A stretch of 64,000 nt of DNA from Lunularia cruciata (lineage: Eukaryota; Streptophyta; Marchantiopsida; Lunulariales; Lunulariaceae), in NCBI GenBank assembly GCA_948567375.1, contig OX419755.1, positions 20,042,517-20,106,516 of the forward strand. The letters are read 5' to 3'. This document shows, piece by piece, positions 25,261 to 36,200 of the stretch. Position numbers and translations under genes: made by a program. The notes beneath the pieces were generated by a model. That model did not search any database, was not told the origin of the DNA, and worked only from the letters and a program-made list of their open reading frames with translations. Positions within the stretch are counted from its first letter, which is position 1, and every line of letters begins with the position of its first letter.

Positions 25261-26509
25261 AGAGAGACTCCTTTGTCAGCAAGAGGATTTACTTGCTGCA
25301 AAGGAGGAGAGGCATCTGACCTTGCTTACTTTTGAGATGGAGAGAGAGCAGAGATTGGGTGACTTGGACATGGACATACTAGGTGCCGCTACTATGGCGG
25401 AGGGTTACAAGCTCCAATTACGGAATCAGGCATAAGAGTTAGCATATTCTATAGAGAGGTGTGAGAGTGCACATGTTTAGGTAGAGGAGAGCGAGAGTAG
25501 TCTAGCTCAGATGAGAGCTCATGTAGAGGAGAGTGAGAGTAGTCTAGCTCATTTGAGGGCTTGTGTGGCTTATCTTGGACCCAAACTACGTACTCTTGCT
25601 CGTGAGACCCATACTCGTCATGAGATGCAGACTCAGACTGATGCCACCCATGTGTTACCTCATAGTGTGGAGACTTAGGGCACTTAGACTGAGTTTAGAG
25701 AGAGGATTTGTCTATCAAGAGAGTAAATTCTACGTATCCTCTTACCCGGCTTCCTACAGAAGAAGATTATTATTGTGGATGTTACTTGTATGTGTTCATT
25801 ATGGATTTGTGGTGCTATCGGTTTTCGTGCATGGGAGAGCGAGACGACTAGGCATGGTTGGTGCACTCACACACAATCCGGGCCTATAGGGTGGGTAGCC
25901 CGTCTTGGTGTTAGCCATTTCATCCAGTTTTGTTTGCTACGCTTTGAGGTTATCTTATGGGTATATCTTACTCCGGATGGAGTGGAGTGGTTGCTATTGA
26001 GCATGTGGTAGTGGTCTGAACTACCAGAGGGAGTTCACACTGGGTCTCGCCTCATGGCCTATTTGTGTTCTAGAGATATCCAATGAGATTCTGAGTTCAG
26101 AGGACTTAGAGTTAGATCATATGAGCATCTTACTTCATTAGGTTTACCTCTTCGTGATCTTTTGATCATAAATAGTTATGCACTCTCTTATTATAGGAAC
26201 CATCATGGTGCTATCCACCCTACCCACTTCCATCCTTATAGGGTACATAGAGCATCATACACTTGGTCATTTGACCCTTTGATGAGTGCTTTGGATAGAT
26301 TTGTCCAAGATGATAGGCCTGCTATTAGTTGGGCAAAAGAAGATTGGACATCAGGTAGATTGAGTTCTTATAGTTGTGACATATATCCTCTTCTTGCTAG
26401 TGGTATCAAGCATTAAGACTTGGATGAGAGCAAGTGGCCCTATGGTGATCATTGAGTCCATTTAGGATTCAACATCATGTATACCGCCGTAGACTTGAGG
26501 ATGCAATAG

Positions 26510-26935
26510 TGTAACAATATGGAGTTTAGCAACGAAGTTAGTCGGGCTTACGAAGTAGCACATAAGACAAAGTAGCCTAGAATATTCCGGAAGTATCTAG
26601 GAAGCTTCTTGGGAAGCTTCCCGGTTAGCTTAGCTTGCACCTTAAGTAAGTAGCTTCTAGAAGGAAGCTTCTAGAAGCTTCCAACTAGCTTAGCTTGCAC
26701 GCCAAGTAGGCGGCTTCTAGAAGGAAGCTTCTTGAGAAGCTTCATAGTTAACTTGGCTTGCACTCTAAGAAAGTGGTTTGAGGAAGCTTCTTGAGAAGCT
26801 TCTCAAGGGCCTTGTATGCTACCTATAAATACCAAAGCCAAAGCTCATGCTAGGCATTTGGAGTTTTCCCTCATTCAAGAGTCCCAATGTGAGTTTCCAT
26901 TCTCCTATTTCTCTCCTCGGATTCGGTCTTTTACA
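26510..26935 (+). mobile_element. Solo LTR of the chromovirus family, with target duplication
   Basis: This 426-bp segment starts TGTAACAATATGG and ends TCTTTTACA. It is closely similar to both LTRs of the element at 29352-34994. The 5-bp flanks are AATAG on both sides (26505-26509 and 26936-26940). No internal element sequence adjoins it, so it is a relic of LTR-LTR recombination. The TATA-like CTATAAAT and the heat-shock-like arrays of the family are present. Confidence 0.93.
26601..26681 (+). promoter_or_regulatory. Heat-shock-element arrays in the LTR
   Basis: GAAGCTTCTAGAAGCTTC at 26664-26681 is four alternating GAA/TTC modules with two-base gaps, a perfect heat-shock-element array. GAAGCTTCTTGGGAAGCTTC at 26601-26620 is an imperfect second array. 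Equivalent perfect arrays lie at 29506-29523 and 34723-34740 in the two LTRs of the full element. All lie roughly 130-150 bp upstream of the LTR TATA-like box. Binding by heat-shock factors is inference. Confidence 0.6.
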
Positions 26936-27841
26936 AATAGTAGCACTTAGACACCATAGTGCATCTCCCTCTTCTTCTTCACCTCCTCAACCTCCATAGT
27001 CATAGGTTTAGGTTCTATTGGCTCCCCCATTTATATACATATTATGTTCATTTCTCCCCATGTATACATTTATGTTTTAGTTTACACTTGTGAACTCTCA
27101 TATTGTTGTCTAACTCTTGTAATTTCATGTGCTATATACTCAATTGTGCCTTGTGTATCAAACTTATCATCACTTTGCAAATATGTGTGCCATTTCCATC
27201 AAGAGTCACCACCCTAAACCCATCATGAGTGGCCCTTAGCACCAATGTGCGCTATCAAGCATTTACAAGCATCTTCAAGCCATGACTTGCATCGACAAGT
27301 GCCGACAAGCGCTTACTGTGGCCACAAGCATCAACTGGCTTTGACTAGCTTTGCCGACTAGCTTCAACAAGTGCCTACCGTGGCCACAAGCATCAACTAG
27401 CTCTGACTATCTTCGCCGACTAGCTTCGACAAGCACCGACGAGCACCTATCCAACGGCCATGAGTGTCAACTAGCGCCTACCGGAATTACCTACGAGCGC
27501 CTACTAGAGCCCACTAGCTTCGAAAAGCGCCAACAAGCACTAGCTGGCCTTTATTCAAGGAAGTGTTGCATTGGGGTGCGACTAGCGGCAACAAGAAAGA
27601 CTTTTGGATGGCTATGAGAGCCAACTCATGGCATCTTGGGCTTACTTTGCTACTAGCAGCTGCAAGAAAGACTTTATGGGTGGCTATGAGGGCCAACTTG
27701 TGCGCTTATTATGTGTGGCCAAGGAAAAACATGAGAGGAACTGAGTGGTAACAAGCTGCATCAAGGGGATACTTGAAGCATTTATCAAGTTTCCATAACT
27801 CATCTTTATTATAATCATAATAAAGGTTACATGGTGGTATA
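26936..27841. repeat. Low-complexity spacer with 62-bp tandem unit
   Basis: After the solo LTR, pyrimidine-rich DNA leads to a block of short CAAGC/GCCGAC-rich words. A 62-bp unit starting GTGGCCACAAGCATCAACT repeats at 27318 and 27380. No protein is supported here. It looks like transposon interior DNA of the same compositional type as the GC-rich block at 23.5 kb. Confidence 0.5.
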
Positions 27842-29151
27842 CTATTCACTATCAGTAGAGTATGATGGACGTTGAACCTGAGTGAGCACTTTAAAATAGT
27901 TACTTATTTCCTCAAGATTTTTCCCTACTTGTATGAGACTCATTTTGATTTCATGATTACACTTTGATTCTAAACTCTTCTCCTTAAATTTTTGTTTGTT
28001 TGCCCTAGCTTTCCTTTTATCTATGCTCAATTTTTTCTCAATTTCAATTTTCATCTTCTCTGTCTCTAATCTAACACACTATGCTTCCATTCTCATCATT
28101 TTTTTCTCTCTCTTCCTCATGTTGGTAGCTTCTAGTTCAGCTAGTTGTAACCTCTCTCTAGATTCTATAGTATATGCCTTCAACATGGTAATTTTTGCTA
28201 AATCATGAGACAATGACATACTAGGTGACAACTTGGGTACCTTACTTGTAGATATTCCACCTTTCCTCCTCTTTGGATCAAGTTCCCCTTCTTGGTCGGC
28301 AAAAGCACAATTGGATCTATCTCTTGTAGAAATTAAAGGCGGTGGTGTAATGAAAGGCAAGTCCTTGATTGGTGGAACAAATGGAGACTCATGCTCAGGT
28401 GAAAGGATTCCATTGTCCATGCCACTTGGTAAAATTTCCACCCCTTGGGTGTTTGTGACCAACTTGGGGCTGGAGTCAAAGAGCACCACCTCTGGAGGAG
28501 ATGAGAATTGGGAGCACTCCTGTGCACCTTCATGGACCTCCTCCTTGCCAGCCTCACAAATCCTGCTCAAATTAGGATTACAATCTCTAAACTTACCATT
28601 GCCAGTGGACTTATGTTTGCTTTGGTCCCAAACATGGCTTCCATTCTTGCAAAATGCGGGCACATTCCATTCAATTTATCTTCTATAGTTCTCCACACTT
28701 TGCCATATTCCTTCTCAGTGAGACCTTCTCACATAGTCTTGTTCTTAAGCTCCCGAGTTTCTTTGTATTGTTTCATGTACCGCAACCATTTCTTGTAAAG
28801 TCTGTCACCTGTCATAGAAGTAGGAAATCCTTGACCCTCCCTCATCAAAAAGGTTACCATGAAACTAAATGCGGTTGATTCCTGTGTGGACTTTTTGCAA
28901 TTCACACCATAAATCTGTGCAAAATGCTCGGGGTCCTCCAAATAATCCAATATTTGGCTATAATGGTGTGTTGCCATGCAAAATCGTTCATCTTCCTTGG
29001 TTTTGCCTAGCATAGAAGAAGCCATCCTCAACAAGTCTCCAAATTTCCCTAATGGTTGTTGAGGTTGCAAATCCAAAGATGATTCTATAGCTCCCGGATA
29101 AGCGTCGATAAGTGAGTCTACTACACTAAAATAAGGTACTTGATCTCCCAT
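27842..29151 (-). pseudogene. Decayed Myb/SANT-like transposon protein
   Basis: On the minus strand the product starts MGDQVPYFSVVDSLIDAYPG. It contains a helical basic segment, GDRLYKKWLRYMKQYKETRE, then TEKEYGKVWRTIEDKLNGMC followed by PHFARMEAMFG. A disordered middle follows, then a C-terminal coiled coil (RLQLAELEATNMRKREKK and later KIEIEKKLSIDKRKARANKQ). The order of a Myb/SANT-like helix domain, a short Cys/His segment and a coiled coil resembles the accessory DNA-binding protein of Harbinger-type elements. Stops near 28730 and 28078 and at least one frame change show it is dead. It points towards the end of the region holding the transposase, so the two could be partners of one element. 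Family assignment is from memory. Confidence 0.5.
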
Positions 29152-29351
29152 TGCAAAATTTTTGTTGCACTCCTAGCGTAAGAATCATCAGAATTGTTGC
29201 ACTCTAATCAATTTCTTGGTTGCCGCACGGCGGCACTGATCATTTCCCACACCAATGCAAATCTACAAAACCGTTGTTAGTTGCTTGACAACTTGCACAT
29301 TTGCTCCAGAGGGTGGTGAATTTGAGTTTAGAAATTTGAATTGATGGGCGT

Positions 29352-29765
29352 TGTAACAATATGGAGTTAAGCGACGAAGTTAGTTGGGCTTACAAAGTAG
29401 CACATAAGACAAAGTAGCCTAGAATATTCAGGAAGTATCTAGGAAGCTTCTTGGGAAGCTTCCTGGTTAGCTTAGCTTGCACCTTAAGTAAGTAGCTTCT
29501 AGAAGGAAGCTTCTAGAAGCTTCCAACTAGCTTAGCTTGCACGCCAAGTAGGCAGCTTCTAGAAGGAAGCTTCTTGAGAAGCTTCATAGTTAACTTGGCT
29601 TGCACTCTAAGAAAGCAGCTTGAGGAAGCTTCTCAATGGCCTTGTATGCTACCTATAAATACCAAAGCCAAATCTCATGCTAGGCATTCGGAGTTTTCCC
29701 TCATTCAAGTGTCCCAATGTGAGTTTCCATTCTCCTATTTCTCTCCTCGGTTTTGGTCTTTTACA
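29352..29765 (+). repeat. 5' LTR of the chromovirus
   Basis: 414 bp, TGTAACA...TTTTACA. It carries GAA/TTC heat-shock-like arrays and CTATAAAT at 29653-29660 as the likely TATA box. It is shorter than the 3' LTR by one repeat of the palindromic GAAGCTT words. Confidence 0.95.
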
Positions 29766-32700
29766 TTGGTATCAGAGCAGGAATGGGATGGATGGAATTT
29801 ATGGACCACCAAATCCACTTCCACCAAACCATTGGGATTTTTGCGTCCAAATACTACCCAAGCATTGTTCACACAATTCATCACCTAACACTTTGGATAA
29901 GATTTTTTGCATATGATCACCATATCTGAGGAACCCTTGGTGTTTCCGGTTGTAACTTATGGAGAAAGGTGGACGTGTTGTTTTTATGTGTTAATAAATT
30001 AGATAGATTGGGATTGGTGTGATAGAGGAGCAACCATGGCGGCAATACCTAATGTTATTCTTACTATGCAACAACAAATTGAGCACCTTACTCTATTGTT
30101 GGATGAACAAGATCTTTGACGACAAGAGCAAGTGGAGAGAGAACCAATTTGAGAAGGAGAAGATCAGATCAGATTCCCTAAACCTAAGGTATTTGAAGGC
30201 CAAAATCTCCCGGGTGTAGTGGAGAATTTTGTGTTTGATTGTGAACGTTATTTTGAAGCTACCAATCTACAAGATGAGCAAAAACAAATTCTCTTGGCTT
30301 CTAGCCAATTGGATGGAGTAGCAAAGCTATGGTGGAGACTCTGAGTGGAGCGAGCCGAACGACAAATGGTTGCACCGATCTTGACATGGGCAGAATTCAA
30401 GAGCGCAATAATCAGTCGATTCCAAGCTATAAATGCCACACGAGCTACACGAGATAAGTTGATAGACTTGAAATAGATTGGCTCTGTAAGAAGGTACATC
30501 ATGTAGTTCCAAAACACCATCATGCAAATTCCAGACATTTTAGAAGGTGAAGCTCTGGATTGATTTGTAAGGGGCTTCAAGGCAAGAGCCAAATTAGAGG
30601 TAACCATGCGAGAGCCACAACACTTGGAGGAAGCCATGCGGTTGGCCGAACGTTTTGATTCCTTGGTGGCAACAACTTGGTCTCAACCTCGACCCCCACA
30701 AAACCTGCCAATACACTACACACAAGTTGAGGAGCCAGTACCAATGGAGATTGATGCAATTCAACGAAGACCACTGGGCATGGCAGACACGAAGAAACTG
30801 CGACAAAATAGTGGTTGTTTTTATTGTCGCCAGTTGGAGCATCGCATTGCTGAATGTCCACTTAAGAATGGACGACCTCAACAAGTTGCCCAAGTGGAGG
30901 TTGTAGAGCGGAATGATCAAGGAAACAAAGAATCCCAATAGGAGATTTTGAGCCGCCTACTGGGAGCTTGATTAGTTCCAATGGGATTGAAAGCTTGACC
31001 TATGCAAGTCTGCTTCACTTGCAAGGTATGATATCTAATAGGGGTTGTAGGATTTTGGTTGATTTTGGAAGTTTAGAGAATTGCATGTCTATGCAAGTAG
31101 CAAAGGAATTGGGTATTCCTATCAAGCCAGTGATTGGAAGTAGTTTGATGATGGCGGATGGTAGAAATGGTTCTGCATTCCGCACCTCGCATCTTGTTAC
31201 CTTCAAGATTGGGAAGGAGTATTTGGAGTGTATGAGGTTTGTAGTGGCACCTCTACACTATGATATCATTTTGGGTCTACCTTGGCTTGAATGTCATAAG
31301 GTTCAATTTGATTGGACCCGACGCCAAATTCAAGTACAACACCAAGGTAGGAATTTCCGATTAGGTTGTTTGGCACCTCTAAGTAAGACACCTAAGAATA
31401 GTCAGTCCCAAGATAGGAAGTTTGTTGAGAAGGTAGCCATAGAGCGAATCTGGAAGGGAGATGAGTCCCAAGATGGGAAGTTTGCCAGGAAGGCAACCAT
31501 GGAGCAAGCTTGGAAGAGAGATGAGTCCCTAGAAGGGAATTTTGTTAAGGAAGCAGCAATAGAGAAAGCTTTGGAGGAAGATAAGTCTTTATTCGCGGTG
31601 TGGATCAAGCCGATTGCACAAGAACAATCTGAGGAGGGCCAAGTGCCACATCAAATGAGGGTTGATCGGATAGTTCAGGAGTTTGTAGATGTGTTTCCGG
31701 ATGATCTGCCAAAGGGATTACCCTCCAATCGAGGTATGCCCTTCAAGATTGAGTTATTGCCAGGGAGTACTCCGGTGAGTAGACCAATCTATCGGCTCTC
31801 ACCATAGAAGTTGGAGGAGTTGCAAACAACACTTACAGAGTTGTTGGAGAAGGATTTCATACAACATAGTACCTCTCCTTGGGGAGCACCGGTACTATTT
31901 GTTCCAAAGAAGGATGGAGGACTTCGTTTTTGTATTGATTAACATGGGCTCAATAAGCAAACCGTGAAGAATACATATCCCTTGTCTCGGATCAATGACT
32001 TACTTGATCAACTGAGTGGAGCACGTTACTTTTCCAAGTTGGATCTTCATAGCGGCTATTGGCAAATTCTGATTGATAGAGAGGATGTGAAAAAGATTGC
32101 CTTTCGCACAAGGTATGGACATTTTGAGTGGAGAGTTCTACCTTTCGGACTCACTAATGCTCCAGCAGTCTTCATGGATCAAATGCATAGGGTGTTGGAT
32201 GGACTATTGGATCGGTCAGTGGTGGTGTTCTTGGATGATATCTTAATCTATAGCAAGACAAAGGCAAAACATCTGAATCATGTGCAAGAAGTCCTAAGAC
32301 GACTACGACAATGGAAATTTTATTACAAGAAGTCAAAGTGTGCTTTTTGGTAGAAGGAGGTTACCTTCTTGGGTCATAAGATCTCATCAGAGGAGATCAA
32401 GATGGAGGAAGCAAAGATCGAGGCCATTAGTGATTGGCCTACCCCAAAGGATGCTACAGAAGTATGGGCATTCAATGGATTGGCCAGTTTTTACCGGCGG
32501 TTCATCCACTATTATGCGCATGTGGCTACACCATTGACTGACCTCTTGGGAAAGAACTTGAGCTTCCAGTGGAACACCAAACATGAAGAAGCATTCCAGA
32601 AGTTGAAACATATGGTGTCTTCAAGACCCATTCTTCAACCATATGATCCTCAACTGCCTTGTGTGGTTGATTTTGATGCTTCTAACTTTGCAATTGGAGC

Positions 32701-34569
32701 TGTGTTGCAACAAGAATTTCCGGATGGGCTACATCCCATTGCCTTTGTGTCTCACCAACTAAATACAGCTCAAAGAAATTACTCTGCTCAAGATCTAGAA
32801 CAACTTGCAATGGTATATGCCACCAAGGTATGGAGGCATTATCTCTTGGGGAAACAAGTGATCATGCAAACTAATCACAAGCCATTGTTGCAGACCTTAC
32901 ACTTGGAGCACATGAAGAGTCAACATCATCGATGGGAAGAGCAACTTCAATTGTTTGACATCAAACTTGAGTACAAACCAGGTTGGTTCCATGTCATCCC
33001 TGATGCTCTATCATGACGACCTGATTTGAAGTCCCTTCCTATCATCGCGGTAGCAATTACGACAGTGTCAATTGACCCCAAGATCCATAACTAGTTTTGG
33101 TTAGCTCTACAACAAGATCCCTTCTTCCAAATGGTACATGGTTGTCTAGCAATAGGTGACAAGGAGTACAACACCTTCTCCTTCAAGGAAGGCCTTCTAT
33201 TCCATGCGGACCGGATCTATGTTCCAGCCAAAGGTGATCTTCGACTTGTGCGCCTTCAAGAAGCCCATGATTTACCCATCGCTGGTCACATGGGTGTGGA
33301 CAAGACCTTGGGTACCCTCCAACGTCAATGGTGGTGGCCCAACATGACACGAGATGTTTGAGAATTTGTCAGATTGTGTGAGAGCTGCCAACGTAACAAG
33401 GCCAGTAACCAGAAGCTGAGTGGACTCCTTCAACCACTCGCCATTCCATCCGCTCGCTGGGAGCATGTGAGCTTGGATCTCATCACATCCTTGCCAACGA
33501 CAAAACAAGGACACATCGCAATTGTGGTGTTTGTGGATAAGCTTAGTAAGCAAATCCACTTGGCACCAACCTATGATACAGTGGATGCTCCAACCTTAGC
33601 GCAAATCTACTTCGACAATGTCTTCAAGCATCATGGGATGCCACGTGTACTCATCTCTGACCGTGATCCTCAATTTACCGGGAAGTTTTGGCAAGCACTC
33701 TTCCAGATACTCGGCACCAAGCTTGCTTTGTCCACGGCCTATCATCCTCAAACTGATAGACAAACCAAATGTGCAAATCGTACATTGGAGGATATGTTGC
33801 GGGCCTTTGTTAATGTCCACCATACCAATTGGGATGAATGTCTTGCAACTGCAGAATTTGCCTACAACAATTCCAAATAGGCAAGCACCGGATTTTCTCC
33901 CTTCTTTCTCGATTTTGGTCAAGATCAGCTTGTTCCAGATTCTTTTCTTGCTCTCCCCTCCCATCTTAAATTCCTCATACTTCCACATTCTTGACCACTA
34001 TATCCCTGTCGCTCCAACAAGCCAAGTCTCACCTCCTTGTTGCTCAAAATTGCCAAAAACAATATGCGGACCACCATTGTCGTGATCTCACCTTTGAAGT
34101 TGGTGATAAAGTCATGTTATCCTCTAGTAATCTCCCTCTCCCACTTGATACCCAAGTTTGTAAACTTGCCCCTAACTGGATAGGAGCCTTTGATATCACC
34201 CAAATTGTCTTTCTTGTTGCTTATCGACTTGCCTTACCTCGTCACATGCGTATCCATCTTGTCTTTCATGTTTCCAAGTTGAAACCCTTTGTTCCTAACC
34301 CCTCTTCCTTTTCCTCTTGAGTCCAACCTCCCCCTCTTCTTGTCCCTATCAATGATCATGAGGAGTACGAAGTTGATTGTATCCTTGTGCGTCGCCATAT
34401 CCAACGAGGCTGTCGCCAACATACGGAGTACAAGGTCCTTTGGAAAGGGTATCCCCTTCATGATGCCACCTGGGAGCCTCTTTCTTACCTCCAGAATGCA
34501 CAAACGGCCATCCAGGAATTTGAAGCTTCACTGGCAACGAGGACGTCACCAACTAGCGGCGGGGGAATA

Positions 34570-34994
34570 TGTAACAATATGGAGTTTAGCGACAAAGTTA
34601 GTCGGGCTTACAAGTAGCACATAAGACAAAGTAGCCTAGAATATTCAGGAAGTATCTAGGAAGCTTCTTGGGAAGCTTCCCGATTAGCTTAGCTTGCACC
34701 TTAAGTAAGTAGCTTCTAGAAGGAAGCTTCTAGAAGCTTCCAACTAGCTTAGCTTGCACGCCAAGTAGGCAGCTTCTAGAAGGAAGCTTCTTGAGAAGCT
34801 TCCTAGCTAACTTGGCTTGCACTCTAAGAAAGCAGCTTGAGGAAGCTTCTTGAGAAGCTTCTCAATGGCCTTGTATGTTACCTATAAATACCAAAGCCAA
34901 AGCTCATGCTAGGCATTTGAAGTTTTCTCTCATTCAAGTGTCCCAATGTGAGTTTCCATTCTCCTATTTCTCTCCTCGATTTTGGTCTTTTACA
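34570..34994 (+). repeat. 3' LTR of the chromovirus
   Basis: 425 bp with the same ends and internal order as the 5' LTR, followed directly by the GGCGT target duplication (34995-34999). The differences from the 5' LTR that I counted are mostly transitions. Confidence 0.95.
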
Positions 34995-34999
34995 GGCGT

Positions 35000-36200
35000 G
35001 TCATTTTGGATCTTGAATACGGAAACCAAATCATCAATCATACGTGACTCAACTGACCACGTGGCCACCCTCTTGAGGAAACATGTCACTCTATCTGACA
35101 ATCATTTATTTACTTACAGAATTCCCAAAAATTTGTAACATATGATTGATTTTTAGAAATGAATGCAATTTGCAAAATATATCCCTTAACTGAAGTTACA
35201 GAGCATTCAGTTATTACAATCTCGTACAGAGTTCAGAGTTCACAAATTTTCTTTATGAATTTTGTTATTTATCCCGTAGACATCCGTCAAACCTATTTCT
35301 GAAACCCCCTAATCAATGAACCTCCCATAGGTCTTTCGTAAAACATATCTATGGAAGCTAAATCTCATATTACTTAATAAGGGTCCCCTTGTTAAGTAAG
35401 ATGTTCCTCATTAAGTGGAAAAAGTGCCCAAAATGCCAAATGATATACCATGAAAGAAAAAAGGAAAGGGAATACATACATAAGCACCAAGAAGTGCAAA
35501 TGAAGAAATATAGCAAGAATCCTAAGCCAAAAGTGCACAAAAGTAAAGGAGAAATAGCGGTCTCAATCCCACATGAAAAGTAAACATAATAACAAATAAA
35601 GTATCTACTCTTGAATTGGATATAGTAGAAGAGGAGGGAGGAGCAAAGACTTTTCAAGAGCTTTTATTGTTATTTCCCGTCGGTGAACACCCAATACTTG
35701 TGATCATTGTAGGGTGAAAAATACCCACTAGTAAAAATAAGAGGTGAACACTACTAGTAGGATAGCTAGAGCTCCTCTCTTCTACATAAAACCCCATGTT
35801 GTATCAAGTATGAGATGTCAAAGTGGTGGTGGAGATAGCCAAAAATCTATATGACCAATGGATGAAGGTGTCTGAGGTAAGTTGTGGTGTGGTATTCCTT
35901 CACCCTTGTGGCAATAATAGTTGCAACTCTATCTTGCCTAATCGCCTACTCAAACCAAGCACTCTAGTCATAATGGGTTTGCAACCACCACAGCAAATAG
36001 GGTATGTTGGCTTTCCATGAATGAAACTATGTGTAATACTCCAAGGATAGGAGACCTAAAGAGAAACACAAAATAAGAAACACACAGTTTCACACTCAAA
36101 CCTTTGATGCCCCAAAGGAGCACCTTGATTGTATTATATAACAAAGTGGACTACCCCAAAGGAAGCTCTACCCTTTAATCAAATACATGGATGGGTGGCA
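35000..36200. other. AT-rich DNA beyond the chromovirus
   Basis: No gene is supported. A near-perfect palindrome sits at 35372-35397 (ACTTAATAAGGG against CCCTTGTTAAGT). The inverted GGGGGTTTC motif near 35300 is discussed as a possible element end. Confidence 0.45.

Larger units (their letters stand above)
23060..26430 (+). pseudogene. Decayed transposon-derived coding region, family unknown
   Basis: Codon-like sequence is interrupted many times. The first part begins near an ATG at 23095 (MAEIWGYKKIVDG). A middle part around 24.06-24.46 kb reads RGRQFQLTANIVRDALAMP and THLFVERGFILEEDV, which resembles the putative plant transposon protein domain found beside many plant elements. An acidic Asp/Glu-rich tail ends near 24.65 kb. 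About 25.1-25.7 kb encodes a strongly charged coiled coil made by an internal minisatellite. About 25.75-26.42 kb gives SYEHLTSLGLPLRDL and SYYRNHHGAIHPTHFHPYR, which I cannot place. The region could be extra cargo of the Harbinger-like element or a separate element. Its decay makes a host gene unlikely. Confidence 0.45.
29352..34994 (+). mobile_element. Ty3/gypsy chromovirus (LTR retrotransposon), fossil copy
   Basis: A 5.64-kb element with LTRs at 29352-29765 and 34570-34994 (TG...CA ends) and target duplication GGCGT on both sides. The primer site TGGTATCAGAGC at 29767 is the initiator-tRNA-Met type. Parts in order: gag with a CCHC knuckle (about 30.0-30.9 kb), protease (about 31.0-31.3), reverse transcriptase and RNase H (about 31.7-33.0, with [14 protein letters not shown] and [11 protein letters not shown]), integrase (about 33.1-33.9, with GHMGVDKTL), and a C-terminal chromodomain (about 34.4-34.6, with YKVLWKGYPLHDATWEP). 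The chromodomain marks it as a chromovirus. The LTRs differ at about 3% of aligned positions by hand count, plus a 12-bp length difference, so insertion was probably within the last few million years. The coding region is broken at roughly eight to ten places, so the copy is a fossil. Confidence 0.95.
19379..35313. mobile_element. Possible very large Harbinger-like element with nested LTR elements
   Basis: An 18-of-19 inverted match, TAGGGGGTTTCARAAATAG, lies at about 19379-19397 and, inverted, near 35295-35313. Each is bordered on the outside by a possible AAT triplet, counting the first T as flank. Between them lie a HARBI1-like transposase on plus and a Myb/SANT-like transposon protein on minus, the usual two-gene set of PIF/Harbinger elements. 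One solo LTR and one chromovirus are nested inside. Without these insertions the interior is about 9.8 kb. Against it: the inverted match is short, such a match could arise by chance in 64 kb, and AAT is not the usual TWA target. Treat the outer borders as a hypothesis. Confidence 0.3.
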
